A DNA stretch of 44,923 nucleotides from Bacillus sp. AFS088145 (lineage in GTDB: Bacteria > Bacillota > Bacilli > Bacillales > Bacillaceae_G): contig NZ_NUUX01000012.1 of assembly GCF_002564465.1 (NCBI RefSeq), positions 1 through 44,923 on the forward strand. The letters run 5' to 3'. Positions 1 to 7,783 of this stretch are shown in pieces (position 1 is the first letter of the stretch; the number at the start of each line of letters is the position of its first letter). A program made the translations under genes and the position numbers. The notes below the pieces were generated by a model. It did no database searches. It was not told the DNA's origin and was given only the letters and a program-made list of their open reading frames with translations.

Positions 1-486
1 CCAGCAGGAGCAACAGGTCTAGCAGGAGCGACAGGCCCAGTAGGAGCAACAGGTCCAGCAGGAGCAACAGGAGGTGGCTTATCAGAATTCGCATACATCT
101 TCAATCTAACTCCTCAGACGGTTGCAGTAGAGGCAGATGTCATTTTTGATTCAAATGGAATAATGACAAGTGGAATTACACATACCCCTAGTACGTCTCA
201 AATTGCAATTATTACTCCGGGGATTTACGAAGTTACTTTCTCCGTATCAGGTACAGAATCGAACCAATTTGCACTATTTGTAAATGGCTTGCCGGTTGCA
301 GGTACAATCTATGGTTCAGGTGCTGGTACTCAGCAAAACAACGGGCAAGCTATAATAGCTTTTGCAGCTGCTGATGTGCTTACTCTTAGAAATCATTCTT
401 CTGCTGCAGCTGTTGGACTTGCAACTGTAATTGGAGGAACCCAAGCGAACGTAAACGCTTCTATTGTCATAAAAAAATTAAATTAG
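1..486 (+). CDS. Collagen-like (BclA/exosporium-type) protein, 3' part
   Basis: The frame is open from the first base, so the start lies outside the window. Codons 1-24 are Gly-X-Y collagen repeats of the type GAT/GPA/GPV, followed by a globular C-terminal domain of about 135 residues that begins near GGGLSEFAYIFNL. This layout (collagen stalk plus compact beta-rich head) is typical of BclA-like filament proteins of the Bacillus exosporium, where the head trimerises. The C-terminal domain is rich in Ala, Val, Thr and Asn and ends SIVIKKLN, as expected for a jelly-roll trimer head. An internal ATG at 163 is only a methionine inside the domain, not the start. A strong terminator follows. Exact surface location (exosporium or other) is inferred. 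Confidence 0.85.
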   Translation, partial: PAGATGLAGATGPVGATGPAGATGGGLSEFAYIFNLTPQTVAVEADVIFDSNGIMTSGITHTPSTSQIAIITPGIYEVTFSVSGTESNQFALFVNGLPVAGTIYGSGAGTQQNNGQAIIAFAAADVLTLRNHSSAAAVGLATVIGGTQANVNASIVIKKLN

Positions 487-543
487 TTTCAAATAAATTA
501 GTACTTTCATGTAGCATTAACTCTTTAACTAATAATACGAAAT

Positions 544-572
544 AAAAAATCTCCTGTAGAAGGAGATTTTTT
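544..572. terminator. Intrinsic terminator after collagen-like gene
   Basis: A perfect 12-bp stem (arm AAAAAATCTCCT, loop of 5) with A-tract on one side and T-tract on the other. It can end transcription in either direction and lies 58 bp after the stop codon of the collagen-like gene. Confidence 0.85.
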
Positions 573-674
573 ACGTTCAAGTTGCAAAAAGATTTTTTAT
601 TCAATCAATTAAAAAATTGAAACAAGATTATATAATTCTTCTTCGACTAACGCATGCTTATGTTGAACAACATG

Positions 675-698
675 ATCGGTTGAAAAGTCGATTTTTTT
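675..698 (+). terminator. Terminator-like hairpin that is the intron insertion site
   Basis: Arms ATCGGTT and AGTCGAT (two G-T pairs) close a GAAA loop, followed by seven T. The group II intron begins one base later. Group IIC introns are known to insert directly behind intrinsic terminator hairpins, so this hairpin is most likely the 5' exon target. Confidence 0.7.
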
Positions 699-1261
699 AG
701 TGCGCCCAGCATGTACATAATCTATAGGGTGTAAGTCCCGAGCCATGAAGGCAGTAGTAGTGGTTAGCTCAAGACAAGGGTGTCCGTGGCGACGCGGAAT
801 CTGAAGGAAGTCGGCGGCAAATTCCCGACCTAAGGAACACGAACTTCATAGAAGGCTAGGTAACATTGGATGAGTTTGCTAAACAAAACAAAGTCCTTAC
901 TGCCAAAGATGTTACAGAGTAAATAAAGTAGGTACATGGAAAGAAAGAATATGCACTTACCTGGGGAGGTCTGACAGAAACGCCACACTCATGTGGTAAC
1001 TTATCTAGTGATAGATAACTGAACTGTCTGAAGTCAGCAGACGTCATAGTACCTTTTCTAAAACTCGAGAACGAAAAAGGGAAGGACTGAACAAATTAAG
1101 GAGAACAGATACTAAGCGTTCGAATTCTATAAAGAAGCAGACAATCTCTATCAAGAGACTTACTTGAAGGAAGAAACGGTGAATACGTGGGAGACTTCAA
1201 GAGGGTGGAGTAGAATTAGGCACAAATAGACAATCGTGTTCACGTAGAAAGGAAATATAAA

Positions 1262-2527
1262 ATGTTGATTGAAAAGATCCTAACACGGGATAATCTTTTA
1301 AGCGCTCTGAAAAGAGTTGAAAGGAATAAGGTGAGTCATGGTGTAGACAATATGTCGACCAAAGACCTGCGTTCGTACATCGTCAATCACTGGGATGAAC
1401 TAAAACAATCCCTTCAAAATGGTACCTACCAACCTCATCCAGTCCGTCGAGTCGAAATCCCGAAACCGAACGGTGGCATGAGATTACTAGGAATACCAAC
1501 CGTGTTAGACCGATTCATCCAACAAGCAATTACCCAAGTATTAACACCAATATTTGACCCAAGTTTCTCGGAGAATAGCTACGGTTTTCGTCCAAAGAAA
1601 AGAGGACATGACGCAGTGAGAAAAGCAAAAGGTTATATAAAGGAAGGATTCGAGTGGGTAGTAGATATTGATTTAGAAAAGTTCTTTGACAAGGTTAACC
1701 ATGATAAGTTGATGGGCATTTTAGCGAAGCGAATTCCAGACAAGAAACTCTTAAAACTAATACGGAGCTATCTGAGTGCAGGAGTCATGATTGGAGGAAT
1801 ATTTTCTGAAAGTACCGAAGGTACTCCACAAGGAGGACCATTAAGTCCACTACTCTCAAATATTATTTTAGACCATTTAGATAAAGAGTTGGAAAGAAGA
1901 GAATGTAAGTTTGTAAGATACGCCGATGATTGTAATATTTATGTTAAATCAAAGAAGGCAGGATTACGAACAATGTCCTCTATTGTTTCCTTTATTGAAA
2001 AGAACTTAAAGCTTAAGGTAAATATGGAAAAGTCTTCAGTAGACCAACCATGGAACAGAAAATTCTTAGGCTTTAGTTTTACAAATTTTAAGGATATTAA
2101 AATCACAATCTCTAATCAGAGTCTATTGAGATTAAAACAGAAAATCAAAGAATTAACCTCAAGAAAGAACTCTATACAAATGGTTAAGCGAATTAAAAAG
2201 CTAAATACTTACCTGGTTGGTTGGTGTGGATATTACGCGTTAGCAGATTCACCAGGTGAATTACAACGTATAGATAAGTGGATTCGAAGAAGATTGAGAA
2301 TGTGTGTTTGGAAGCAATGGAAAAATCCTCGAACGAGGATTAGGAAATTAATCAGTCTTGGCATAAATAAACAAACAGCTTATGAATGGGGAAATACAAG
2401 AAAAGGCTATTGGAGAATCTCACAAAGTCATATTCTAAATAAAAGCCTAGGGAACAGATTTTGGCAAAACCAAGGTCTCAAAAGTCTATATCAAAGATAT
2501 ATTTTCTTGCGTCAAAACTTGATTTGA
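1262..2527 (+). CDS. ltrA: Group II intron-encoded reverse transcriptase/maturase
   Basis: A 421-residue intron-encoded protein. RT motifs are visible in order: the fingers motif GGMRLLGIPT (71-80), FSENSYGFRP (102-111), QGGPLSPLLSN (190-200) and the catalytic YADD (220-223), followed by the maturase X domain with the W-GYY motif (VGWCGYYALA). There is no C-terminal HNH endonuclease domain, which agrees with class C. The ATG at 1262 is preceded by AAAGGAAAT. The protein helps the intron RNA fold and splice and copies it during retrohoming. No internal stop or frameshift is seen. Confidence 0.93.
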   Translation: MLIEKILTRDNLLSALKRVERNKVSHGVDNMSTKDLRSYIVNHWDELKQSLQNGTYQPHPVRRVEIPKPNGGMRLLGIPTVLDRFIQQAITQVLTPIFDPSFSENSYGFRPKKRGHDAVRKAKGYIKEGFEWVVDIDLEKFFDKVNHDKLMGILAKRIPDKKLLKLIRSYLSAGVMIGGIFSESTEGTPQGGPLSPLLSNIILDHLDKELERRECKFVRYADDCNIYVKSKKAGLRTMSSIVSFIEKNLKLKVNMEKSSVDQPWNRKFLGFSFTNFKDIKITISNQSLLRLKQKIKELTSRKNSIQMVKRIKKLNTYLVGWCGYYALADSPGELQRIDKWIRRRLRMCVWKQWKNPRTRIRKLISLGINKQTAYEWGNTRKGYWRISQSHILNKSLGNRFWQNQGLKSLYQRYIFLRQNLI

Positions 2528-2597
2528 ACCGCCGTATACGGAACCGTACGTACGGTGGTGTGAGAGGTCGGGGGCTAGCCGCCCCCTCCTACTCGAT
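2526..2597 (+). ncRNA. Group II intron domains V and VI
   Basis: Domain V is the short hairpin GAACCGCCGTATACGG... to ...GTACGGTGGT (about 2526-2559), with the two strands pairing as in other class C introns. Domain VI follows as GAGAGGTCGGGGG/GCCCCCTCC and carries the expected unpaired A near its 3' strand. The IEP stop codon overlaps the start of domain V. Confidence 0.8.
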
Positions 2598-2730
2598 TTG
2601 TGCTAAATGGCAGATTAGTTCAATAAGGATTAATTTTATAACTTCGTTTAATGCCTAGAGAAGGGAATATCATTTAAGAGCAAGAATTAACATATTATGG
2701 AAAATGAGAACAGGATTAGAGGAGATGTAT

Positions 2731-3021
2731 ATGTTGATAGATTATGGATTATTGATTATCGGTATAGCACTTTTACTTGTGTCTTACCTAGTCGCTGTAA
2801 AAAAACAAACTTGGTTGTTAGCTGGTTTTAATGAGAAAATGATTAAAAATAAGTCCTTGTTAGGTAAAGTAGTAGGTGGAGTTTTTTTTCTTCCTCTCAG
2901 CTTGTTAATAATTTTTAACAGTTTTATCGACTATCCTTATGAAGTAACGGTTCTTATAATAATAATGTTGATTTTATTAATAATGGTGTACTTATTTATC
3001 AATAGAAAATTAATCGATTAA
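2731..3021 (+). CDS. Small membrane protein, DUF3784-like
   Basis: A 96-residue protein with three hydrophobic helices (about residues 4-22, 47-67 and 70-90) and the central motif KKQTWLLAGFNEKM, which is characteristic of DUF3784 proteins in Firmicutes. I chose the ATG at 2731 because GGAG at 2721-2724 is 6 bases upstream; ATGs at 2704 and 2725 are in frame but poorly placed. The function of the family is unknown; it is often annotated only as an integral membrane protein. It stands alone between the intron and a terminator. Confidence 0.7.
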   Translation: MLIDYGLLIIGIALLLVSYLVAVKKQTWLLAGFNEKMIKNKSLLGKVVGGVFFLPLSLLIIFNSFIDYPYEVTVLIIIMLILLIMVYLFINRKLID

Positions 3022-3041
3022 TTCTACTCGACTAGTTGAAC

Positions 3042-3070
3042 AAAATGAGTCACTGAGTGGCTCATTTTTT
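3042..3070 (+). terminator. Intrinsic terminator
   Basis: AAATGAG(T)CAC pairs with GTGGCTCATTT around a TGA loop and is followed by a T-tract. It lies about 20 bp downstream of the DUF3784-like gene. Confidence 0.8.
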
Positions 3071-3314
3071 ATTGAAGTAAATGTCAGGTTAGTTACATAA
3101 GAAGAATTACATTTTCTAGGAAAAAAGGAGTAATTCCCCCATTTTACAAAGAACAATTGTCAAGATGTTATTGAAATTATAGAAATATACATTAGTTTAA
3201 CAACAGATAGAGGACGATCATCCTCTATTTATTAAATAGCAGGATAGTCGAATAAGCGTAATGAATACATAATTACGAATTAGTTCTAAAAATCTAGTAA
3301 AGAGATTTAAAATA

Positions 3315-3506
3315 ATGTCTAATGAATTTAATAATGAGATTCTAAAAGAATTAAAAGAAATAAATGAAAAAATTGATAAATTAAAAGTTGAACAAATAAA
3401 AGGGCTATCCTCTGTTGGTAAATTAGTTGCATTGAGTTTTGGTTTCTTAGTTCTTCCAATAATATTCGGCATTATCATTCCGTTAATTAACAAAATATTT
3501 GGTTAA
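3315..3506 (+). CDS. Small hypothetical protein with coiled coil and one membrane helix
   Basis: A 63-residue protein. Residues 1-30 form a charged, heptad-like helix (EILKELKEINEKIDKLKVEQ) and residues 35-60 a single hydrophobic segment (VALSFGFLVLPIIFGIIIPL). The pattern fits a membrane-anchored coiled-coil microprotein. The upstream GTAAAGAGATT gives only a weak ribosome binding site. A 91-codon frame on the other strand overlaps it but has less protein-like composition. No family recognised. Confidence 0.5.
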   Translation: MSNEFNNEILKELKEINEKIDKLKVEQIKGLSSVGKLVALSFGFLVLPIIFGIIIPLINKIFG

Positions 3507-3818
3507 TAAATTTATTCTTTTTGAACTATAGCATATTTTAGATGAATAACCTGATAGTCTGTATAGTCGGTTTTTTTATATGGCACAGGATAGTGAAATA
3601 AGGAGAGTTAGTTTGTATACATAATTTTTATTATCGAAAGTTCGTTTCTTGTAAACAAAACATATTTTACTTTTATAAAGTATAGGTAATATTAACGGAA
3701 TTATCAGGAAACTATTGTGGATTAGAAAAACCTTGTATATATTTAAAGTACAATATGGCCGAACGATTGCTCATATGTATGATGGTTTTATTTAAAAAGT
3801 TATTAAGGAGGATGAATG

Positions 3819-4298
3819 ATGGAAGACGTAATTGAAAAAGCAATTCAAGATATCTACCCAGATGATTTCGCTTGGTGTTATGGATGTGGTCGATTAAATA
3901 AAGATGGTCATCATCTTCGCACTGGTTGGCAAGGTGATAAAACTGTTACGATCTTTACACCGGAATCAAAGTACATGGGAATTCCAGGTTTTATTTATGG
4001 TGGATTAATAGCTTCGTTAATTGATTGTCATGGGACAGGTTCTGCCTCACTTGCTTTACACCGTAAGAATGGGAACGAAATTGGAGATGGATCAGTACCA
4101 CCTAGATTTGTAACCGCTGCCCTCAATGTGGAATATCTTAAACCAACCCCACAAGATGTTCCACTAAAAGCAGTCGGAACTGTTGAAGAAATCCATCCTA
4201 AAAAATGGAAAGTTCATACAGAATTATTCGCAAATGATATTCTTTGTGCTCGTGGAGAGGTAGTACTTGTTGTAATGCCTAGCACATTTTTAAAATAA
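3819..4298 (+). CDS. PaaI-type hotdog-fold thioesterase
   Basis: About 159 residues with the hotdog-fold pattern: the N-terminal FAWCYGCGRLNKDGHHL, the central helix region GFIYGGLIASLIDCHGTGSA (the position where the catalytic Asp/Glu of PaaI/4HBT proteins lies), then beta strands with VEYLKPTPQDVPLKAVGTV. Such enzymes hydrolyse acyl-CoA thioesters in the cytoplasm; the substrate cannot be told from the sequence. AAGGAGG at 3805-3811 favours the second of two adjacent ATGs (3819). It has no clear operon partner; the next gene downstream is broken. Confidence 0.8.
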   Translation: MEDVIEKAIQDIYPDDFAWCYGCGRLNKDGHHLRTGWQGDKTVTIFTPESKYMGIPGFIYGGLIASLIDCHGTGSASLALHRKNGNEIGDGSVPPRFVTAALNVEYLKPTPQDVPLKAVGTVEEIHPKKWKVHTELFANDILCARGEVVLVVMPSTFLK

Positions 4299-4368
4299 AA
4301 CCTTTAAAGTATCTACTTCGTTTCAAGTCTAAGAGAAAATTTCTTAGCCATTTTAAGTAGGTGATTGA

Positions 4369-4781
4369 ATGTGTAAAGAAATAAAGAAATATGAAGTTAT
4401 GAATTTATTAATCCATGCATGTCCTTCTTATAAAAAAGATGGGAAGATTACTTTAAAGACAATTATGAGGAAAATGAAGATCAATTATTATATAATGATT
4501 TATCAGATTTTGCTCGTCATTTGGCGGATTTGTATTCTAAAGGAAATTTTAAAGAATTCGCTAGAGTATTTGATGTTATCGAACGATTACATACAGACAG
4601 AGACGAATACGTGCAAGAAGCAGCAACAATCGGGTTATTGGAAGACTTTCAAAATCTTGGTATAAACCCAAACCCAAATGGTATGAAGAAGTATTTACAT
4701 ACTGTGTCTTTAAAGTGGTGGAATGACTTAGAAGATTTTTGGAATGGATACACTGATTATGTTGGTGGTCCAAAAAAATAA
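4369..4781 (+). pseudogene. Small cytosolic protein gene (DUF7674-like) broken by a one-base frameshift
   Basis: The N-terminal frame reads MCKEIKKYEVMNLLIHACPSYKK. After an A6 run at 4432-4437 the frame is lost, but reading with one extra A continues as RWEDYFKDNYEEN, then QLLYNDLSDFARHLADLYSKG, and on to the end GYTDYVGGPKK without a stop. The restored product is about 138 residues and resembles small Bacillus proteins that contain the sequence SDFARHLADLYSKGNF; I believe these are grouped as DUF7674, but am not sure of the number. A homopolymer slip could be a real mutation, a phase-variable site, or a sequencing error. Confidence 0.7.
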
Positions 4782-4905
4782 TTTCTTAAACAAATTTAAT
4801 GAAAATGTTGATTATTATTATGTTTAGTAGTGTTATTTTTGGTAATATGAAGGATATTGAAATAACTGCCGAATTGATTTTACTCAAATTACAGATAAAG
4901 ATTGC

Positions 4906-4952
4906 AAAATGAAGAAAACTCGCCAATATTGTAGCGAATTTTCTTCATTTTC
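4906..4952. terminator. Bidirectional intrinsic terminator
   Basis: A long inverted repeat, AAAATGAAGAAAA...TCGC with GCGA...TTTTCTTCATTTT, lies between the frameshifted gene and the convergent AbrB remnant and would serve both. Confidence 0.75.
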
Positions 4953-5059
4953 ATATGCAAATTGCTATGTCAAAACGTTTGTAATTATGGTTTTAAATAT
5001 CTGAAGAGCACTTCAAAACGGAACCCTTATGTCTCAACACATTTTATCAACAGACTCTT

Positions 5060-5515
5060 TTATTTAGGTTCTTTAAGTATTTTGCTAATTCCGTCATCAC
5101 TCGTAGCTATGACTCCTGCCGAACCACCTGCAATCATCCCCAGGGTAGAAGTTGCTAAATCAGTGTTGGTCACACGAGCAAAAACAAGTCCAGTTATGAC
5201 ACTTAGCACTAAAGTGGCTCCTGTTACAATAAGTACGATCGGCCAGGCATTTTCAAGAGAGGCAATTGAAGATGGGTTAAAGTAAGTACCTAAAAGTACA
5301 CCTGTAATCGCTTGAGCTACTGTAAATACACCGGATGGAATTATGTTACTAAAACGATTAAATGGAGTGAACGCCACTATTATCCCAACAAGAAGTGCAG
5401 CAAATAAATGGGGCGAAGGAAACCCCTGACCCTCCAGCAAAGTGCCGATAAGTAATGTACCTGCTATAATACCAACCCAAATTGTCAATATTCCTATCCA
5501 GCGTCGATCTTTCAT
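5060..5515 (-). pseudogene. Truncated AbrB-family (PF05145) membrane protein
   Basis: The 151-residue product has several membrane helices and the text PSGVFTVAQAITGVLLG and LGMIAGGSAGVIATSDD, which belong to the first half of AbrB-family (ammonia-monooxygenase-regulator-like) membrane proteins. Full-length members are about 350 residues with two such repeats. Here the reading ends soon after ATSDD with an unrelated tail (GISKILKEPK), and no second repeat is seen in any frame downstream. RBS AGAAGG precedes the ATG at 5515, so the remnant could still be translated. I call it a pseudogene because of the 3' loss. Confidence 0.65.
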
Positions 5516-6031
5516 AACCTTCTTTCATTCCTTTCATCCTTTAGTTATTTTCTTAAGGAAATCAAGCTTGTACACCGGTATTTCTGCTTTTGCAAATTCA
5601 TTTGAATAAATACCCGATGTTGTCTAACCGCCGTAAAAATCTTAACTAAGTAGAACTCTATCATAAACAACGTTATCCAATATTAAAATTCCCTGTTTTT
5701 TTTATTAAAAATTACTTATACTTGATGCTCTTCTCCAATAATCTTTCTATATTTATTATCAGGTTAAAGTTTATCTGTTTTTTGACAATGTATTGTCGTT
5801 CACCTCTAAAAAATTCAAATTATTAAAAGTAACAGTTCTTTAATTCATGCTAATTCATATTAAGAAACTTTAATTTAGTATCAAATTATTTTCATTTAAG
5901 TTTAAATTTATTTTTATTTTTCTTTAAGGCATCTCCTCTATAATTCTATTTTATAGGGCTAAGAAAAAAGGGGAGTGGATTTAATCTTTAAATTCGGTTT
6001 TAATTTTATCCAATAAATAGGGTGTGATTGT
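5516..6031. other. AT-rich intergenic region upstream of the dltA remnant
   Basis: No convincing gene. It contains a palindrome at 5784-5797 (arms GACAAT and ATTGTC, 2-bp centre) and a TATAAT at about 5938 upstream of GGGGAGTGG. It probably holds the former dlt promoter, which would now drive dltC. Confidence 0.4.
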
Positions 6032-6147
6032 ATGAAAAATGTAATAGACACGATTAATAATTGGGCAGTTAACCACCTTATACAGTTGCATATAAAAATA
6101 CGACGGATGAAATTGCCCAGGTTATAAATATTGATCAACTCAAGTAG
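6032..6147 (+). pseudogene. dltA: Remnant of dltA (D-alanine--carrier protein ligase) 5' end
   Basis: An ATG with upstream GGGTGTGATT opens MKNVIDTINNWAVNH. Adding one base then gives PYTVAYKNTTDEIAQVIN before a stop at 6145. The pattern (helix, then P-x-x-x-A-x-x-x-TTDE) resembles the N-terminus of DltA from Staphylococcus and Bacillus, where TTDEL starts the adenylation domain. DltA is normally about 500 residues; here fewer than 40 codons remain, so nearly the whole gene is deleted and the stub is also frameshifted. It sits directly before dltC, the normal dltA-dltC spacing in some genomes, which supports the identification. Confidence 0.55.
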
Positions 6148-6184
6148 AAAATTATTAGAAAATATAACAAAAGAGGATAATATA

Positions 6185-6427
6185 ATGAAAAATATTCGAG
6201 CACAAGTATTAGCTATTTTGACTGATTTATGTAATACAGAAGAAATAGTAGAAAATCCGGAAGTACTTTTATTTGAAGAAGGTTTGTTAGATTCATTTGG
6301 AACTGTTAGCTTACTAGTTGAGATAGAAGATAAATTAGGTATATATGTAACAATTTCTGATTTTGATCGCGATGAGTGGTCTACACCAAATAAAATTATA
6401 TCAATTTTAGAAACTATGGCCGCTTAA
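6185..6427 (+). CDS. dltC: D-alanyl carrier protein DltC
   Basis: An 80-residue acyl-carrier-like protein with the phosphopantetheine site GLLDSFGTV (Ser37) and the family-typical EFDRD-like segment ISDFDRDEWSTPNKI. DltC carries D-alanine, activated by DltA, to the DltB/DltD membrane machinery for esterification of teichoic acids. I chose the ATG at 6185 over an upstream in-frame ATG (6131) because AGAGGA lies about 9 bases before it and the length then equals the family's 78-80 residues. The adjacent dltA is destroyed, and dltD/dltB/dltX lie on the opposite strand, so this gene needs a DltA encoded elsewhere. Confidence 0.92.
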   Translation: MKNIRAQVLAILTDLCNTEEIVENPEVLLFEEGLLDSFGTVSLLVEIEDKLGIYVTISDFDRDEWSTPNKIISILETMAA

Positions 6428-6441
6428 AATAATGAATTTTA

Positions 6442-6487
6442 GAAAAAGCTTCCGAACACTCAAATTTTGTGTTCGGAAGCTTTTTCT
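6442..6487. terminator. Bidirectional terminator between dltC and dltD
   Basis: A 17-bp perfect stem (AAAAAGCTTCCGAACAC with its complement) with an 8-bp loop. It ends dltC and could also receive the convergent dltXBD transcript. Confidence 0.9.
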
Positions 6488-6561
6488 TTGGACTATACTT
6501 AATTTCATATACACATTTTATTCATTCTCAATCAGCTAACCACAAAGTTTTGAGATTAATT

Positions 6562-7749
6562 CTAAACTTTTTCTTTACTGTGCAAGAAAGATTCCATTGC
6601 TTGATCCACATAAACCCAACCCTTTAAGCTTAAATGAAGCGAATCGCTGAAAAAATATTTATCATATTCATGGTTCGATAAGTCTTCAACTTCAAATCCA
6701 GAATCACGAATTTCTTTAGATACTTTTTTATAATATAAAGTACGCTCTTCTTTTTTAAAACCAATGTAATCATAAAAGTACCCATTTACTGGAATAGATA
6801 TGAAAAGTGGTTTTGCGCCAGCACTTTTTAATAAATCTAATTCCAGTTGTAGGTCCTTATATTCAGGTGATTCTTTATAGGAAAGTGTAGACTTAGAGTT
6901 TTTTAATTGTTTAATTTTATTAGCAAAATGCAATGTATAAATACTGTTTCTAATATAAAATGGATTATTGGTTGCTGTTTTCTTTCCTTCTTTTTCTGCA
7001 ATTGCCATCAGCTCTTTAAATGATTTATTTTTTGAAGTTTCGTAATTATTTATTTTAAGATTACTGATAAAATTAAATTTTGATGTAAGTACATCTTGTT
7101 TATTTATAATTGATAAATAAGGATTGACTAAATTATTAGTAATTAGTTTATTAGTCAGTTTTTCTGTTTTCATTCCAAGTGCTTGCCTCATCAAAGTCGT
7201 AAGCATTTTATCATTTCTAACTATTGAATAATCAAGTAATCGATTAATTGCTCTTTTTTTTATATCCGTAGGGATTTTATTATTTTTTGCAAATTCAATT
7301 GCTTGTAACTTCGAAAAATTTGGGTCAAAACGTTGTTCATCTAATCCTCTTTTATTAAACCATTGTGGTGAAATTATAAAAATTATCTGTTTCCCCTTTA
7401 AACTTGAATAGTTAACAGATAAACTAAGGAAATGTATTAAAGATTGAGTTCCTCCTCTTCCTATTAGGAAAGGTGTATATTTTGGATCATATGCCTTAAA
7501 ATAATTTGAAGGATGAAACTGATCAAATCTTGAAAGTTCAGACGAACCATAGATTGGTATAATGGTAGGATCTTTCATAACTTGTCTTTGTACTGTAATA
7601 CCTTGGAAGATAGCAGGACTAAGTGAGCTAGATTGATGCTTAGCTGTTCGATTTGTAACTAGTGGCGTTAACCATTGATTTGGAATGGTAATTATTAATA
7701 TAACAACTATAACAGCCAAAAACATTGGACCGAAAGTAGTTTTTTTCAT
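6562..7749 (-). CDS. dltD: D-alanyl transfer protein DltD
   Basis: 395 residues with one N-terminal membrane anchor (about 8-25) and an extracellular SGNH-like esterase domain. The nucleophile motif is YGSSELSR (Ser70), and the C-terminal catalytic block SDSLHLSLKGW holds Asp369 and His372. DltD works with DltB to pass D-alanine to lipoteichoic or wall teichoic acid outside the membrane. GAGGGA precedes the ATG. It follows dltB by 34 bp on the same strand and is last in dltX-dltB-dltD. Confidence 0.93.
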   Translation of the reverse strand: MKKTTFGPMFLAVIVVILIITIPNQWLTPLVTNRTAKHQSSSLSPAIFQGITVQRQVMKDPTIIPIYGSSELSRFDQFHPSNYFKAYDPKYTPFLIGRGGTQSLIHFLSLSVNYSSLKGKQIIFIISPQWFNKRGLDEQRFDPNFSKLQAIEFAKNNKIPTDIKKRAINRLLDYSIVRNDKMLTTLMRQALGMKTEKLTNKLITNNLVNPYLSIINKQDVLTSKFNFISNLKINNYETSKNKSFKELMAIAEKEGKKTATNNPFYIRNSIYTLHFANKIKQLKNSKSTLSYKESPEYKDLQLELDLLKSAGAKPLFISIPVNGYFYDYIGFKKEERTLYYKKVSKEIRDSGFEVEDLSNHEYDKYFFSDSLHLSLKGWVYVDQAMESFLHSKEKV

Positions 7750-7783
7750 ATCTAATCCCTCATTTGATGTCTAATTATTTGTT

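Larger units (their letters stand above)
700..2597 (+). mobile_element. Group IIC self-splicing intron (complete)
   Basis: The element starts with GTGCGCCCAGC and continues with the conserved domain I text (GGGTGTAAGTCCCGAG, then AAGGGTGTCCGTGG), which matches the style of the Oceanobacillus and B. halodurans class C introns. A reverse transcriptase/maturase gene occupies domain IV, and domains V and VI follow the gene and end at CTACTCGAT. Length is about 1.9 kb. The 5' end abuts a terminator hairpin, as expected for class C, which lacks an endonuclease domain and uses hairpins as targets. All parts look intact, so the intron may be active. The 3' boundary is uncertain by one or two bases. 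Confidence 0.9.

Noticed and set aside
1-72. Short direct repeats that could suggest a CRISPR or minisatellite
   Set aside because: They are in-frame Gly-X-Y codons of a collagen-like protein.
856-1047. 63-codon minus-strand frame inside the intron
   Set aside because: It lies within the structured domains of the group IIC intron RNA and has no RBS or protein-like pattern.
2461-2658. 65-codon plus-strand frame across the intron 3' end
   Set aside because: It overlaps the IEP and intron domains V/VI; its composition reflects RNA structure.
3218-3493. 91-codon minus-strand frame opposite the small coiled-coil gene
   Set aside because: The plus-strand frame has better amphipathic and membrane patterns; both have weak RBS, but the minus frame is low-complexity and lacks a start context.
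3548-3579. Possible terminator after the small coiled-coil gene
   Set aside because: Only AACC/GGTT and a few scattered pairs form before the T-tract; too weak to call.
4962-5285. 107-codon plus-strand frame opposite the AbrB remnant
   Set aside because: It is the complement of the recognisable AbrB-family text.
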